Assembly: GCA_028717055.1 (NCBI GenBank)
Contig: JAQUOO010000080.1
Location: 1 to 5,124, forward strand
DNA length: 5,124 bases
Direction of reading: 5' to 3'
Origin: Candidatus Omnitrophota bacterium
Lineage (GTDB): Bacteria; Omnitrophota; Gorgyraeia; Gygaellales; Profunditerraquicolaceae
The translations under genes were made by a program, and so were the position numbers. Of this stretch, positions 1 to 5,124 are shown in pieces; the first letter of the stretch is position 1, and the number at the start of each line of letters is the position of its first letter. A model generated the notes under the pieces. The model was not told where the DNA came from. It saw only the letters and a program-made list of their open reading frames with translations, and searched no databases.

Positions 1-1
1 C

Positions 2-2056
2 TGTCTTATTGATTTTGATACGCATGTCGTCGGAGATATGGCGCATATGCTTAACCTCAATCCGCAAAGGTCGATAGCCGACCTGATGAATTTCCTGCAA
101 AAACAGCCGCAGCAGACAAAAAAGTCCGATTTTATCATTAAAACCAATTTTTCCAACGTGGATTTCTTGGCGGGTATTTCAAGGCCCCAGCAGGCAGCGC
201 ATCTATACCCGGAAATGGTCAAAGAAGTATTTTCCTTTTTGGATAAAGATTACGATTATATAATTTCCGATGTCGGAGAGATTTTTAATAACGTTTTTCT
301 CTCCGCGTTAAATCAGGCTAACTTGATGTTATTAGTGGTTACCCCGGATGTGCTTTCCGTGTATCAGACCAAGTGGATGCTGGAGACCTTGCAGGTATTG
401 CATTTTCCTTTAAGCATGATAAGGCTGGTGCTCAACAGGGCGGAATCCTTGTCGAGCATAAGCTGGCAGGAGATTCGGAATAACATTCCCTTGGAAATAA
501 TCGAGAAGATTCCTTCTGAAGGAAGAGCGGTAAATCAGGCGGTAAATCAGGGGGTGCCGGTAGTAATCGATTCTCCGCGTTCCCGGATTGCGCAGTCAAT
601 CCTGGAATTAGCCCGCGCCATTTACACAGACAAGAAGCTCTTCGTAGATATAAGAAATATTGATGAGATAAGTTTAAAAGAGGCAGTGGTAGATAAATCG
701 GGACAATTCTGGAAAGAGCAGGATCTATCCGAGCCGGTAATCGAACCGAGCCTCGAGGACAAAGATCAGATTTTAGTCCTTAAGCGCAGGATACACGCCC
801 GCCTTATAGACGGGATGAATATAAAAAAGATAAACCTGGATGTCTTTAGCGACCATCGAAAGACCAAAGAATTAAGAGATAAGGCGGAAGTTCTTGTAGC
901 CAATCTTCTGGTGGAAGAGGCAGGCAGTTTTATTTCCTCTCAAGATGTGCGCAAGAAAGTGATTAAAGACATCCTTGATGAAGCCCTGGGGCTTGGGCCG
1001 CTGGAAGACCTTTTAGCTGATCCGGATATCACCGATATTATGGTTAACAATAAAGATGAAATTTTTGTGGAAAAGCGCGGGAAAATCGAGTTAACCAGCA
1101 AGAAATTTCTTTCTAATGAACAGGTCCGCACGATTATTGAACGCATAATTGCCCCTATTGGCAGGCGTATAGATGAATCCGTGCCGATGGTTGACGCGCG
1201 CCTCTCCGACGGCTCGCGCGTAAACGCGATTATCCCTCCGCTTGCCTTAACCGGGCCGACTCTTACGATCAGGAAGTTCCGCAAAGAAAGGTTTAAGACA
1301 AAGGATTTGGTTAATTTTGGAGCGCTTACTCTGGAAATGGCTGATTTTATCCGGGCCTCTGTTTTATGCCGCAAGAATATGATTGTTTCAGGAGGCACCG
1401 GCAGCGGAAAGACCACTGTGCTTAACGCCCTCTCGGAACACATTCCTAACGATGAAAGGATTATAACCCTAGAAGATGCCGCGGAATTAAAATTAAATCA
1501 GGCGCATTGGATAAGGCTGGAATCCCGGCCGCCGAATATAGAAGGTAAGGGCGCGGTAGCCATAAGGGATCTTTTCCGCAATACCCTTAGAATGCGCCCG
1601 GATAGGATTATCGTCGGCGAATGCCGAGGGACCGAATCGCTCGATATGCTTCAGGCAATGAATACCGGGCATGACGGTTCGATGACCACCATTCACGCTA
1701 ATTCTACCCAGGATGTTTTGTCCCGGCTTGATTCCATGATTCTTATGTCGGGGATAGAGCTTCCGGTCAGGGCCATACGCGAAATGATTGCGTCGGCTGT
1801 CGATGTAATAGTCCATACTGCCAGGTTGTCCGATGGCTCGCGTAAAGTTATGGCTATCTCGGAAATCAGCGGGATGAAAGACGAACTCCACATAACCCTT
1901 AACGATATATTTGTCTTCAAACAGACCGGAGTAGACGCCCAAGGCAAGGTGCAGGGGTATTTTACCGCTACCGGCTATAAGCCTTCCTTTCTGGATGAAA
2001 TCCGGGTGCGCGGCATTGTGATTTCCGAAGATATCTTTAAGCCTTCCAAATCTTAA
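2..2056 (+). CDS. cpaF: TadZ/CpaE-TadA/CpaF fusion ATPase of a Tad pilus system (5' partial)
   Basis: The frame is open from position 2, so the true start and the Walker A motif of the first domain lie upstream; the ATG at 38 is internal. Numbering from the first visible codon, residues 1 to about 212 resemble TadZ/CpaE (MinD/ParA fold). They begin with LIDFD (family DLD strand), followed by YDYIISD with Asp90 as the Walker B-like aspartate and a LMLLVVTPD strand. A charged linker of about 40 residues follows. Residues from about 255 to 684 form a complete CpaF/TadA secretion ATPase: Walker A GGTGSGKTT (464-472), Asp box TLEDAAEL (Glu491, Asp492), Walker B IIVGECRG (Glu540; Cys replaces the more usual Val) and His box GHDGSMTTIHANS (His557, His565). 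By family knowledge TadA/CpaF is the cytoplasmic hexameric motor for Flp pilus assembly and TadZ/CpaE localises the machine. The two are usually separate genes; here no stop or frameshift lies between them. The next gene starts 5 bases later. Confidence 0.93.
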   Translation, partial: CLIDFDTHVVGDMAHMLNLNPQRSIADLMNFLQKQPQQTKKSDFIIKTNFSNVDFLAGISRPQQAAHLYPEMVKEVFSFLDKDYDYIISDVGEIFNNVFLSALNQANLMLLVVTPDVLSVYQTKWMLETLQVLHFPLSMIRLVLNRAESLSSISWQEIRNNIPLEIIEKIPSEGRAVNQAVNQGVPVVIDSPRSRIAQSILELARAIYTDKKLFVDIRNIDEISLKEAVVDKSGQFWKEQDLSEPVIEPSLEDKDQILVLKRRIHARLIDGMNIKKINLDVFSDHRKTKELRDKAEVLVANLLVEEAGSFISSQDVRKKVIKDILDEALGLGPLEDLLADPDITDIMVNNKDEIFVEKRGKIELTSKKFLSNEQVRTIIERIIAPIGRRIDESVPMVDARLSDGSRVNAIIPPLALTGPTLTIRKFRKERFKTKDLVNFGALTLEMADFIRASVLCRKNMIVSGGTGSGKTTVLNALSEHIPNDERIITLEDAAELKLNQAHWIRLESRPPNIEGKGAVAIRDLFRNTLRMRPDRIIVGECRGTESLDMLQAMNTGHDGSMTTIHANSTQDVLSRLDSMILMSGIELPVRAIREMIASAVDVIVHTARLSDGSRKVMAISEISGMKDELHITLNDIFVFKQTGVDAQGKVQGYFTATGYKPSFLDEIRVRGIVISEDIFKPSKS
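527..550 (+). repeat. Perfect 12-bp tandem duplication in the TadZ-like domain
   Basis: The unit GCGGTAAATCAG occurs twice back to back (527-538 and 539-550). In frame it gives AVNQAVNQ just before GVPVV. Related MinD/TadZ proteins normally have a single A-x-x-x-G-x-P turn here, so the second copy is probably a four-residue insertion by slippage. The frame is kept. Confidence 0.8.
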
Positions 2057-2061
2057 GCTTC

Positions 2062-2415
2062 ATGCGTTTAATCAATCAAACCAAAGGAACCGTGTTAGCC
2101 GAAAACGCTGCTTTTGCCGGCTCTTTTCTTAAAAGAATAAAAGGTTTATTAGGAAGGGCAAGCTTTAGCAAGGGAGAGGCTTTGATTATTAAGCCGTGCA
2201 ATTCAATTCATACATTTTTTATGCGTTTTCCCATTGATATTTTATTTCTAGACAAAGAAAACAAGGTTATTCAAGCCCTTTCTGGCGTCAAGCCTTTTAA
2301 GCTCACCAGAGTCTATCTTCAAGCAGAGCATGCCATTGAGCTCCCCTCCGGAGCAATCAAGGATAGCTTAACGAGTATCGGAGATACTCTTGTTTTAATG
2401 TCCAATCTGAGCTGA
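2062..2415 (+). CDS. DUF192 family protein
   Basis: This 117-residue protein matches the DUF192 family (PF02643) by its motif pattern: GLLGR at residues 28-32, PCNSIHTFFM at 45-54 with conserved Cys46 and His50, PIDILFLD at 57-64, AIELPSGAI at 91-99 and a closing GDTLVLMS strand. It is nearly all domain, of usual length for the minimal form, and has no signal peptide or membrane segment, unlike many exported DUF192 proteins. The molecular function of the family is unknown. The ATG at 2062 lies 5 bases after the preceding stop and has no clear Shine-Dalgarno sequence, so translation is probably coupled to the ATPase gene. DUF192 genes beside Tad genes occur in several phyla, which suggests a link to pilus biogenesis, but that is inference. 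Confidence 0.88.
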   Translation: MRLINQTKGTVLAENAAFAGSFLKRIKGLLGRASFSKGEALIIKPCNSIHTFFMRFPIDILFLDKENKVIQALSGVKPFKLTRVYLQAEHAIELPSGAIKDSLTSIGDTLVLMSNLS

Positions 2416-2472
2416 CTTGACAAAGTTAGAATCTATGCTAAGCTATAATTGAGATTAGAAATGTCCAATCTG
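2397..2472 (+). repeat. 13-bp direct repeat pair bracketing the intergenic region
   Basis: AATGTCCAATCTG occurs at 2397-2409 (coding the C-terminal MSNLS of the DUF192 protein) and again at 2460-2472 (just upstream of the next gene's start, with its last base entering that gene's ribosome binding site). The copies are identical and 63 bases apart. The 50 bases between them hold the DUF192 stop codon and the candidate promoter. This could be a duplicated gene end, a scar of insertion or recombination, or an operator pair; the sequence alone does not decide. Confidence 0.75.
2417..2449 (+). promoter_or_regulatory. Candidate sigma-70-type promoter for the HTH/coiled-coil gene
   Basis: A perfect TTGACA (2417-2422) and a perfect TATAAT (2444-2449) lie in the short gap before the next gene. 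They are separated by 21 bases, well above the usual 16-18, so they may not work together. TATAAT may act with a poorer -35, or TTGACA with a weak TAAGCT (2439-2444, 16-base spacer). The region is A+T-rich and lies 33 bases or more upstream of the start codon. A promoter here is likely; its exact elements are uncertain. Confidence 0.5.
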
Positions 2473-2476
2473 GGAG
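2472..2476 (+). promoter_or_regulatory. Ribosome binding site of the HTH/coiled-coil gene
   Basis: GGGAG ends 6 bases before the ATG at 2483, a normal Shine-Dalgarno spacing. It supports that ATG as the start of the 741-residue protein. Confidence 0.65.
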
Positions 2477-2482
2477 CAACAA

Positions 2483-4708
2483 ATGGGTGTAGTACATAAG
2501 TTAAATTTAGAAGTAAGGAATTTTATAATAGAGCAGAAAAGCTCAAATCCTGCCTTAAGTTGCCGGAAACTAACCGCTTTAGTCCTGAATAACTACAAAA
2601 TAGATTTGTCGAAGTCCAGTATAAATATGATCATAAAAGAAGCTGGCTTAAGCGCTCCTGTAGGAAGAACGCCTAAAAAGAAGAAAAAGCATATTGTTAT
2701 GCCCCAATTACCTGTTTTACTGGAAGATGCTTCCTTTGGAGAAACAAGGATTCTGGAAGATGAGCGGCAGAAGCGGGAAGCGGCCGAAGCAGAAAAGTTA
2801 AGGTTGGCTAAGCTGGAGGAAGAAAGACAGCTGCGGGAAGAAGAGCTTAAAAAAGCGCAGGAAGAGAAGCTCGCTCAAGAAAAAGCGCAAGCCCTTGAAG
2901 AAGAGCGTAGGCAGGAAGAAATAAGGAAAGCCCAGGAAGATAAAGAGGCCGAACAAAAGATTAAGGCTGAAGCTGATAGGCTAAAAGCGTTGCAACTCGA
3001 AGAAGAAAAAAAACATCAAGAGGAAGAGCTTAGGAAGGCTCGGGAAGAGGAAGCTAGGAAAGCGGAGGAAGCAATAAAAAAGGCCCAGGAAGAAGAGGTT
3101 AGGAGGGCCAGAGATGAAGAGGTCAGAAAAGCCAAAGAAGAAGAGCTAAAGCGTGAAGAAGAAGCCAAGCGTCGGGCCGAAGAGGAGAGATTAAAAGCGC
3201 TTCAGATTGAGGAAGAGAAAAAACGCCAAGAAGAATTTAAGAAAGCCCAGGAAGAAGAGGTTAGGAGGGCCAGAGATGAAGAAGTCAGAAAAGCCAAAGA
3301 AGAAGAGCTAAAGCGTGAAGAAGAAGCCAAGCGTCGGGCCGAAGAGGATTCTGCCAGGAAAGCCGAAGAGGAAAGGTTAATAAAGTTTGGCGGAAGAGAG
3401 CAGGGGGGGGCGCCTCTCTCTAACGAGAAGCTCCCGCAGTTGGAAAATACCGGTATTGTGTTTCTTAGGGCCATAGATTCTATAATCGGCATAAGCAGAT
3501 TAATCGCCGTAGCGATTAAAAACAGGTTTTCCGGAGCCGGACTCAATATCGATGATCTGACGGAAAATATCATCTATCTTCCTTTGCTGCAAGGAAAGAT
3601 AGAAAAAACTTTAGAAGACAAGCTAAACGGTTATCTAAATGAAATTGAGGGCATTAAAGGGATTAATCTGGATATTTCGCGCATAATGGGCTTAAGCCTG
3701 CAGGAGGCCCGTTGTGTCAGGGTCGGTTTATTCGATGGCACCGCTCTTTACCTGGACGGACAATTTTATTCCGTCTGGTCAAGCCCGTATATTCCCTATG
3801 ATTTTGCTTCCCCGGTTTACAATCTGAAAAAGCAGATCGATAAATATTTCAACACCGATTCGCCGGTTATTCTTTTTAATGCTCCCGGCTACGATATCCC
3901 TTCGCAGGAATTCTTTAGTTTTCTCGCAGGCCTTGAGGCAAAAGAAAACAGCATAAACAACCTGACCATTTATGGAAACAAACTTAAGGAGATAGAGATT
4001 CTTCCCGTATCCCAGGCAAAAAAACATTATTTTATTTTTGGCGTATGGCCCTGGCAATTTACCGAATGCCGGAAAGTCAAAAGTATAGGTGATTTCAGGA
4101 TGTTCCATCTGGCGGAGCAGGAGAGAGACGTATTTATCGCGGATATAGAGATGGAAATACATCATCCCGGCACCGGCAAGCATATATCGCTAAAAGGATG
4201 CGTTTTAAAGACAAATCCTGCCGAGAAGACCCGTCTGGTTATCTTGAGCAATTTTTCCCGCGAAGTCAAAAAATCGGAAGAATTAGTTTCTATATACCTT
4301 AACCATTGGCCTAATCTCGACGAGGCTTTTCAGGACTATAGCCATAAAATAGAACTTTTCACCTATACCGCCAATTCGCAGAGATTTTTTGATCCGGAAC
4401 ACCTTAATTTAGGCTTAACTCAAGCTTCCAGCGTTAAGGATTTATTCAGGGATTACCTAAAGGCTTTGGATGCTTACGCGCGCTGGCATTTTTTGCCGGC
4501 AGGATATGAAGACAAAGAACTCTCGGTTGCAAAAGAGCGTTTTTATGATTTGGGGGTGCGGTTAAAAAGCAGCGAGGCGGTATGTAAAGCTGAAATTGTT
4601 TTACCCGAAGGAGGCTATTCCTTTGATAAAGATTTAGCCTATCTTTGCCGCAGGGTAAACGAGAGAGAAGTATTTTTGGATGGAAAGCGCTTTCTGGCGC
4701 AGTCTTAA
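2483..4708 (+). CDS. Large protein of unknown function: HTH, long charged helix, degenerate transposase-like C-terminal domain
   Basis: I do not recognise this 741-residue protein as a named family. Residues 5-56 look like a helix-turn-helix of the transposase/winged-helix type (SCRKLTALVLNNY, then LSKSSINMIIKEAGL). A basic patch PKKKKK follows near residue 65. Residues about 90-302 are Glu/Lys/Arg/Ala-rich with few breaks, fitting a coiled coil or a stable single alpha helix, and include a near-identical duplicated block. A short QGG hinge coded by a G8 tract leads to a globular domain (about 325-741). That domain recalls IS4-like DDE transposases: LFDGTALYLDGQ (Asp418, Asp425), VILFNAPGYD (Asn466 where a catalytic Asp might be expected) and YLNHWPNLDEAF (Glu614; compare the family Y-x-x-R-W...E...F pattern). 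This is a remote resemblance judged by eye. No signal peptide or membrane segment is seen, so a cytoplasmic DNA-binding role is inferred. It sits between Tad ATPase and pilin genes, has its own likely promoter, and its stop overlaps no convincing downstream start. TolA- or IF2-like scaffolds are less likely. Confidence 0.85.
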   Translation: MGVVHKLNLEVRNFIIEQKSSNPALSCRKLTALVLNNYKIDLSKSSINMIIKEAGLSAPVGRTPKKKKKHIVMPQLPVLLEDASFGETRILEDERQKREAAEAEKLRLAKLEEERQLREEELKKAQEEKLAQEKAQALEEERRQEEIRKAQEDKEAEQKIKAEADRLKALQLEEEKKHQEEELRKAREEEARKAEEAIKKAQEEEVRRARDEEVRKAKEEELKREEEAKRRAEEERLKALQIEEEKKRQEEFKKAQEEEVRRARDEEVRKAKEEELKREEEAKRRAEEDSARKAEEERLIKFGGREQGGAPLSNEKLPQLENTGIVFLRAIDSIIGISRLIAVAIKNRFSGAGLNIDDLTENIIYLPLLQGKIEKTLEDKLNGYLNEIEGIKGINLDISRIMGLSLQEARCVRVGLFDGTALYLDGQFYSVWSSPYIPYDFASPVYNLKKQIDKYFNTDSPVILFNAPGYDIPSQEFFSFLAGLEAKENSINNLTIYGNKLKEIEILPVSQAKKHYFIFGVWPWQFTECRKVKSIGDFRMFHLAEQERDVFIADIEMEIHHPGTGKHISLKGCVLKTNPAEKTRLVILSNFSREVKKSEELVSIYLNHWPNLDEAFQDYSHKIELFTYTANSQRFFDPEHLNLGLTQASSVKDLFRDYLKALDAYARWHFLPAGYEDKELSVAKERFYDLGVRLKSSEAVCKAEIVLPEGGYSFDKDLAYLCRRVNEREVFLDGKRFLAQS
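3083..3348 (+). repeat. 162-bp tandem duplication inside the charged helix
   Basis: Positions 3083-3186 and 3245-3348 are identical over 104 bases except for one difference (G at 3121, A at 3283), which is silent. The offset is 162 bases, exactly 54 codons, so the frame and helix continue. Each copy codes a block starting AQEEEVRRARDEEVRKAK and ending AKRRAEE. The intervening part (LKALQIEEEKKRQEE) also matches an older, diverged unit near 2981-3030 (LKALQLEEEKKHQEE). The helix therefore seems to grow by repeated unit duplication, and the last event is recent. Confidence 0.9.
3403..3410 (+). other. G8 homopolymer tract at the hinge between helix and C-terminal domain
   Basis: Eight consecutive G residues fall in the codons for Gln307-Gly308-Gly309-Ala310. 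Gain of one G would give a TAA at 3421-3423 (product of about 313 residues). Loss of one G would give a TAG at 3474-3476 (about 330 residues). Either change removes the whole C-terminal domain and leaves HTH plus helix. Such tracts can be phase-variable, but may also be chance or a site of sequencing error. Confidence 0.6.
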
Positions 4709-4713
4709 TGGGC

Positions 4714-4742
4714 TTGACTAGCGCCAAGCAGGGTGATATATT
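4714..4742 (+). promoter_or_regulatory. Promoter of the pilin-like gene run
   Basis: TTGACT (-35, 4714-4719), a 17-base spacer and TATATT (-10, 4737-4742) preceded by TGA (4734-4736, an extended -10) make a strong sigma-70-type promoter. It starts 5 bases after the stop of the large upstream gene. Transcription would begin near 4749, giving a leader of only about 13 bases that opens at the G-rich ribosome binding site. This would let pilin-like genes be expressed separately from, and more strongly than, the upstream genes. Confidence 0.65.
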
Positions 4743-4748
4743 TTATAC

Positions 4749-4754
4749 GGGGGA
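4749..4754 (+). promoter_or_regulatory. Ribosome binding site choosing the GTG start of pilin-like gene 1
   Basis: GGGGGA ends 7 bases before the GTG at 4762. No comparable site precedes the in-frame ATG at 4708, so this site favours the short-leader start. Confidence 0.5.
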
Positions 4755-4761
4755 TTTTTTG

Positions 4762-4896
4762 GTGAAGAAGGGTCAGAGCGTAATAGAATATGTGGTTATT
4801 TTCGCCATTCTGGTGGGCCTTTCTGTGATTCTTTTAAAGAACATCCCCAAGATATTTCAAGATTATGTTTCCAACGCCACGGAAAAAATGGAATGA
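4762..4896 (+). CDS. Short Flp/class III-type pilin-like protein 1
   Basis: With the GTG start the product is 44 residues. It has a four-residue basic leader MKKG, then QSVIEY, a hydrophobic helix of about 17 residues (VVIFAILVGLSVILL) and a short polar tail ending EKME. By family knowledge, a TadV/CpaA-type prepilin peptidase cuts Flp-type prepilins after the G preceding x-x-x-x-E-Y, leaving Glu at +5. Here that gives a mature 40-residue pilin, which is small even for Flp pilins. The start was chosen because of the GGGGGA site, the promoter whose expected transcript start lies downstream of the alternative ATG at 4708 (TAATG overlap, 63 residues), and the similar short leaders of the next two genes. 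TTG at 4759 is a less likely start. It is a good candidate for the major pilin of the upstream ATPase system. Confidence 0.82.
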   Translation: MKKGQSVIEYVVIFAILVGLSVILLKNIPKIFQDYVSNATEKME

Positions 4897-5054
4897 GGAC
4901 GAATAACCGGAAAGCCCAGAGCGTAGTGGAATATACAATGCTTATAATTATAGTCGCTGCCGCATTGATGGCGATGACTACCTATATAATGCGTTCAATG
5001 AACGCGCGCCTTATACAGACGCAGGACGAATTGAATTATTACCGCAAGGAATAA
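4893..5054 (+). CDS. Short Flp/class III-type pilin-like protein 2
   Basis: The ATG overlaps the preceding stop (ATGA), so translation is probably coupled. The 53-residue product has a basic leader MRTNNRKA, then QSVVEY, a hydrophobic helix (TMLIIIVAAALMAMTTYIM) and a polar tail ending ELNYYRKE. Processing after Ala8 would leave a 45-residue mature protein with Glu at +5. Ala replaces Gly at -1, which some prepilin peptidases accept. The DNA of the cleavage region (CAGAGCGTA, then GAATAT) is nearly the same as in gene 1, pointing to paralogy or strong constraint. It may be a minor pilin or pseudopilin. No strong Shine-Dalgarno sequence is seen. Confidence 0.85.
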   Translation: MRTNNRKAQSVVEYTMLIIIVAAALMAMTTYIMRSMNARLIQTQDELNYYRKE

Positions 5055-5060
5055 TTAATC

Positions 5061-5068
5061 GGGAGGTG
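5061..5068 (+). promoter_or_regulatory. Strong ribosome binding site of pilin-like gene 3
   Basis: GGGAGGTG contains a near-complete anti-Shine-Dalgarno match (GGAGGTG) and its GGAGG core ends 7 bases before the ATG at 5074. It is the best ribosome binding site in the window. Confidence 0.85.
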
Positions 5069-5073
5069 TGAAG

Positions 5074-5124
5074 ATGAGAAGGTTCAACAGGGCTCAAAGC
5101 ACATTGGAGTATGTAATTATTTTG
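5074..5124 (+). CDS. Pilin-like or TadE-like protein 3 (3' partial)
   Basis: Only 17 residues are visible before the window ends: a basic leader MRRFNRA, then QSTLEY and the start of a hydrophobic helix (VIIL). The motif matches those of the two preceding genes, with Ala at -1 and Glu at +5 relative to the predicted prepilin peptidase cut. The gene lies 19 bases after the preceding stop and has its own strong ribosome binding site. TadE/TadF pseudopilins share the Q-x-x-x-E-F/Y start, so the full length, not visible here, is needed to tell a short Flp pilin from a longer TadE-like protein. Confidence 0.8.
   Translation, partial: MRRFNRAQSTLEYVIIL

Noticed and set aside
1618..1630. Cys in the Walker B motif (GECRG) as a sign of an inactive motor
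   Set aside because: The catalytic Glu and following Arg-Gly are kept, and the Walker A, Asp box and His box are all intact, so the domain is likely active.
940..1942. Long minus-strand open frames opposite the CpaF domain and similar ones opposite 3202-4727
   Set aside because: They lie antisense to well-conserved or clearly coding sequence, have no recognisable motifs and reflect codon bias of the + strand genes.
2416..2482. A rho-independent terminator after the DUF192 gene
   Set aside because: Only a weak AATCT/AGATT inverted pair (2430-2434 and 2452-2456) is visible, without a stable G+C stem or a T run.
2750..3390. The charged helix as a TolA/TonB-type periplasm-spanning segment
   Set aside because: There is no N-terminal membrane anchor or signal peptide, and the N-terminus is an HTH-like domain followed by a basic patch.
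2483..4708. The large gene as an intact insertion sequence
   Set aside because: No terminal inverted repeats or flanking target duplication were seen; the 13-bp repeat pair lies entirely on the 5' side and no third copy was found past 4708. A catalytic-site residue also seems replaced.
4645..4896. An 83-residue reading of the first pilin-like gene starting at ATG 4645
   Set aside because: It would overlap the end of the large upstream gene by 64 bases, lacks a ribosome binding site and would place the cleavage motif far from the N-terminus.
4708..4896. A 63-residue reading starting at ATG 4708 (TAATG overlap with the upstream stop)
   Set aside because: Possible by translational coupling, but the promoter at 4714-4742 would start the transcript after this ATG, and the 22-residue leader is longer and less basic than those of the two sister genes.

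Overview
The window looks like part of a Tad (Flp-type IV pilus) locus from a bacterium of moderate G+C content. All genes lie on the + strand and are tightly packed. Fused Tad ATPases, a DUF192 gene and very short pilin-like genes with a Q-S-x-x-E-Y processing motif recall uncultured lineages such as Omnitrophota. That placement is an impression from gene style and no phylogenetic marker is present, so it is tentative.

Layout: (1) Positions 2-2056 hold a gene open at its 5' end. It joins a TadZ/CpaE-like MinD-type ATPase domain to a complete TadA/CpaF secretion ATPase in one reading frame. (2) Positions 2062-2415 encode a small DUF192 protein, 5 bases downstream and probably co-transcribed. 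(3) A 67-base gap carries TTGACA and TATAAT elements at non-ideal spacing and is bracketed by a 13-bp direct repeat. (4) Positions 2483-4708 encode a 741-residue protein I cannot assign to a named family. It has an N-terminal helix-turn-helix, a basic patch, about 210 residues of charged helix containing a recent 162-bp tandem duplication, a G8 tract at the hinge, and a C-terminal domain that looks like a degenerate DDE (IS4-like) transposase fold. (5) A good sigma-70-type promoter lies just past the end of that gene and drives a run of at least three short pilin-like genes: 4762-4896, 4893-5054 and 5074 to the window end.

How the genes fit together: TadA/CpaF powers pilus assembly and TadZ/CpaE positions the machine at the pole. 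The short pilin-like proteins would be cut by a prepilin peptidase after the G or A that precedes Q-S-x-x-E-Y and assembled by this machine. The usual membrane platform genes (tadB, tadC) are not between the ATPase and the pilins; they may lie outside the window. The large HTH/coiled-coil protein sits where a core Tad gene might be expected. It has no visible membrane segment or signal peptide, so it is more likely a cytoplasmic DNA-binding or regulatory protein, or an inserted domesticated transposase-like gene, than a pilus part. It is the most unusual item in the window.
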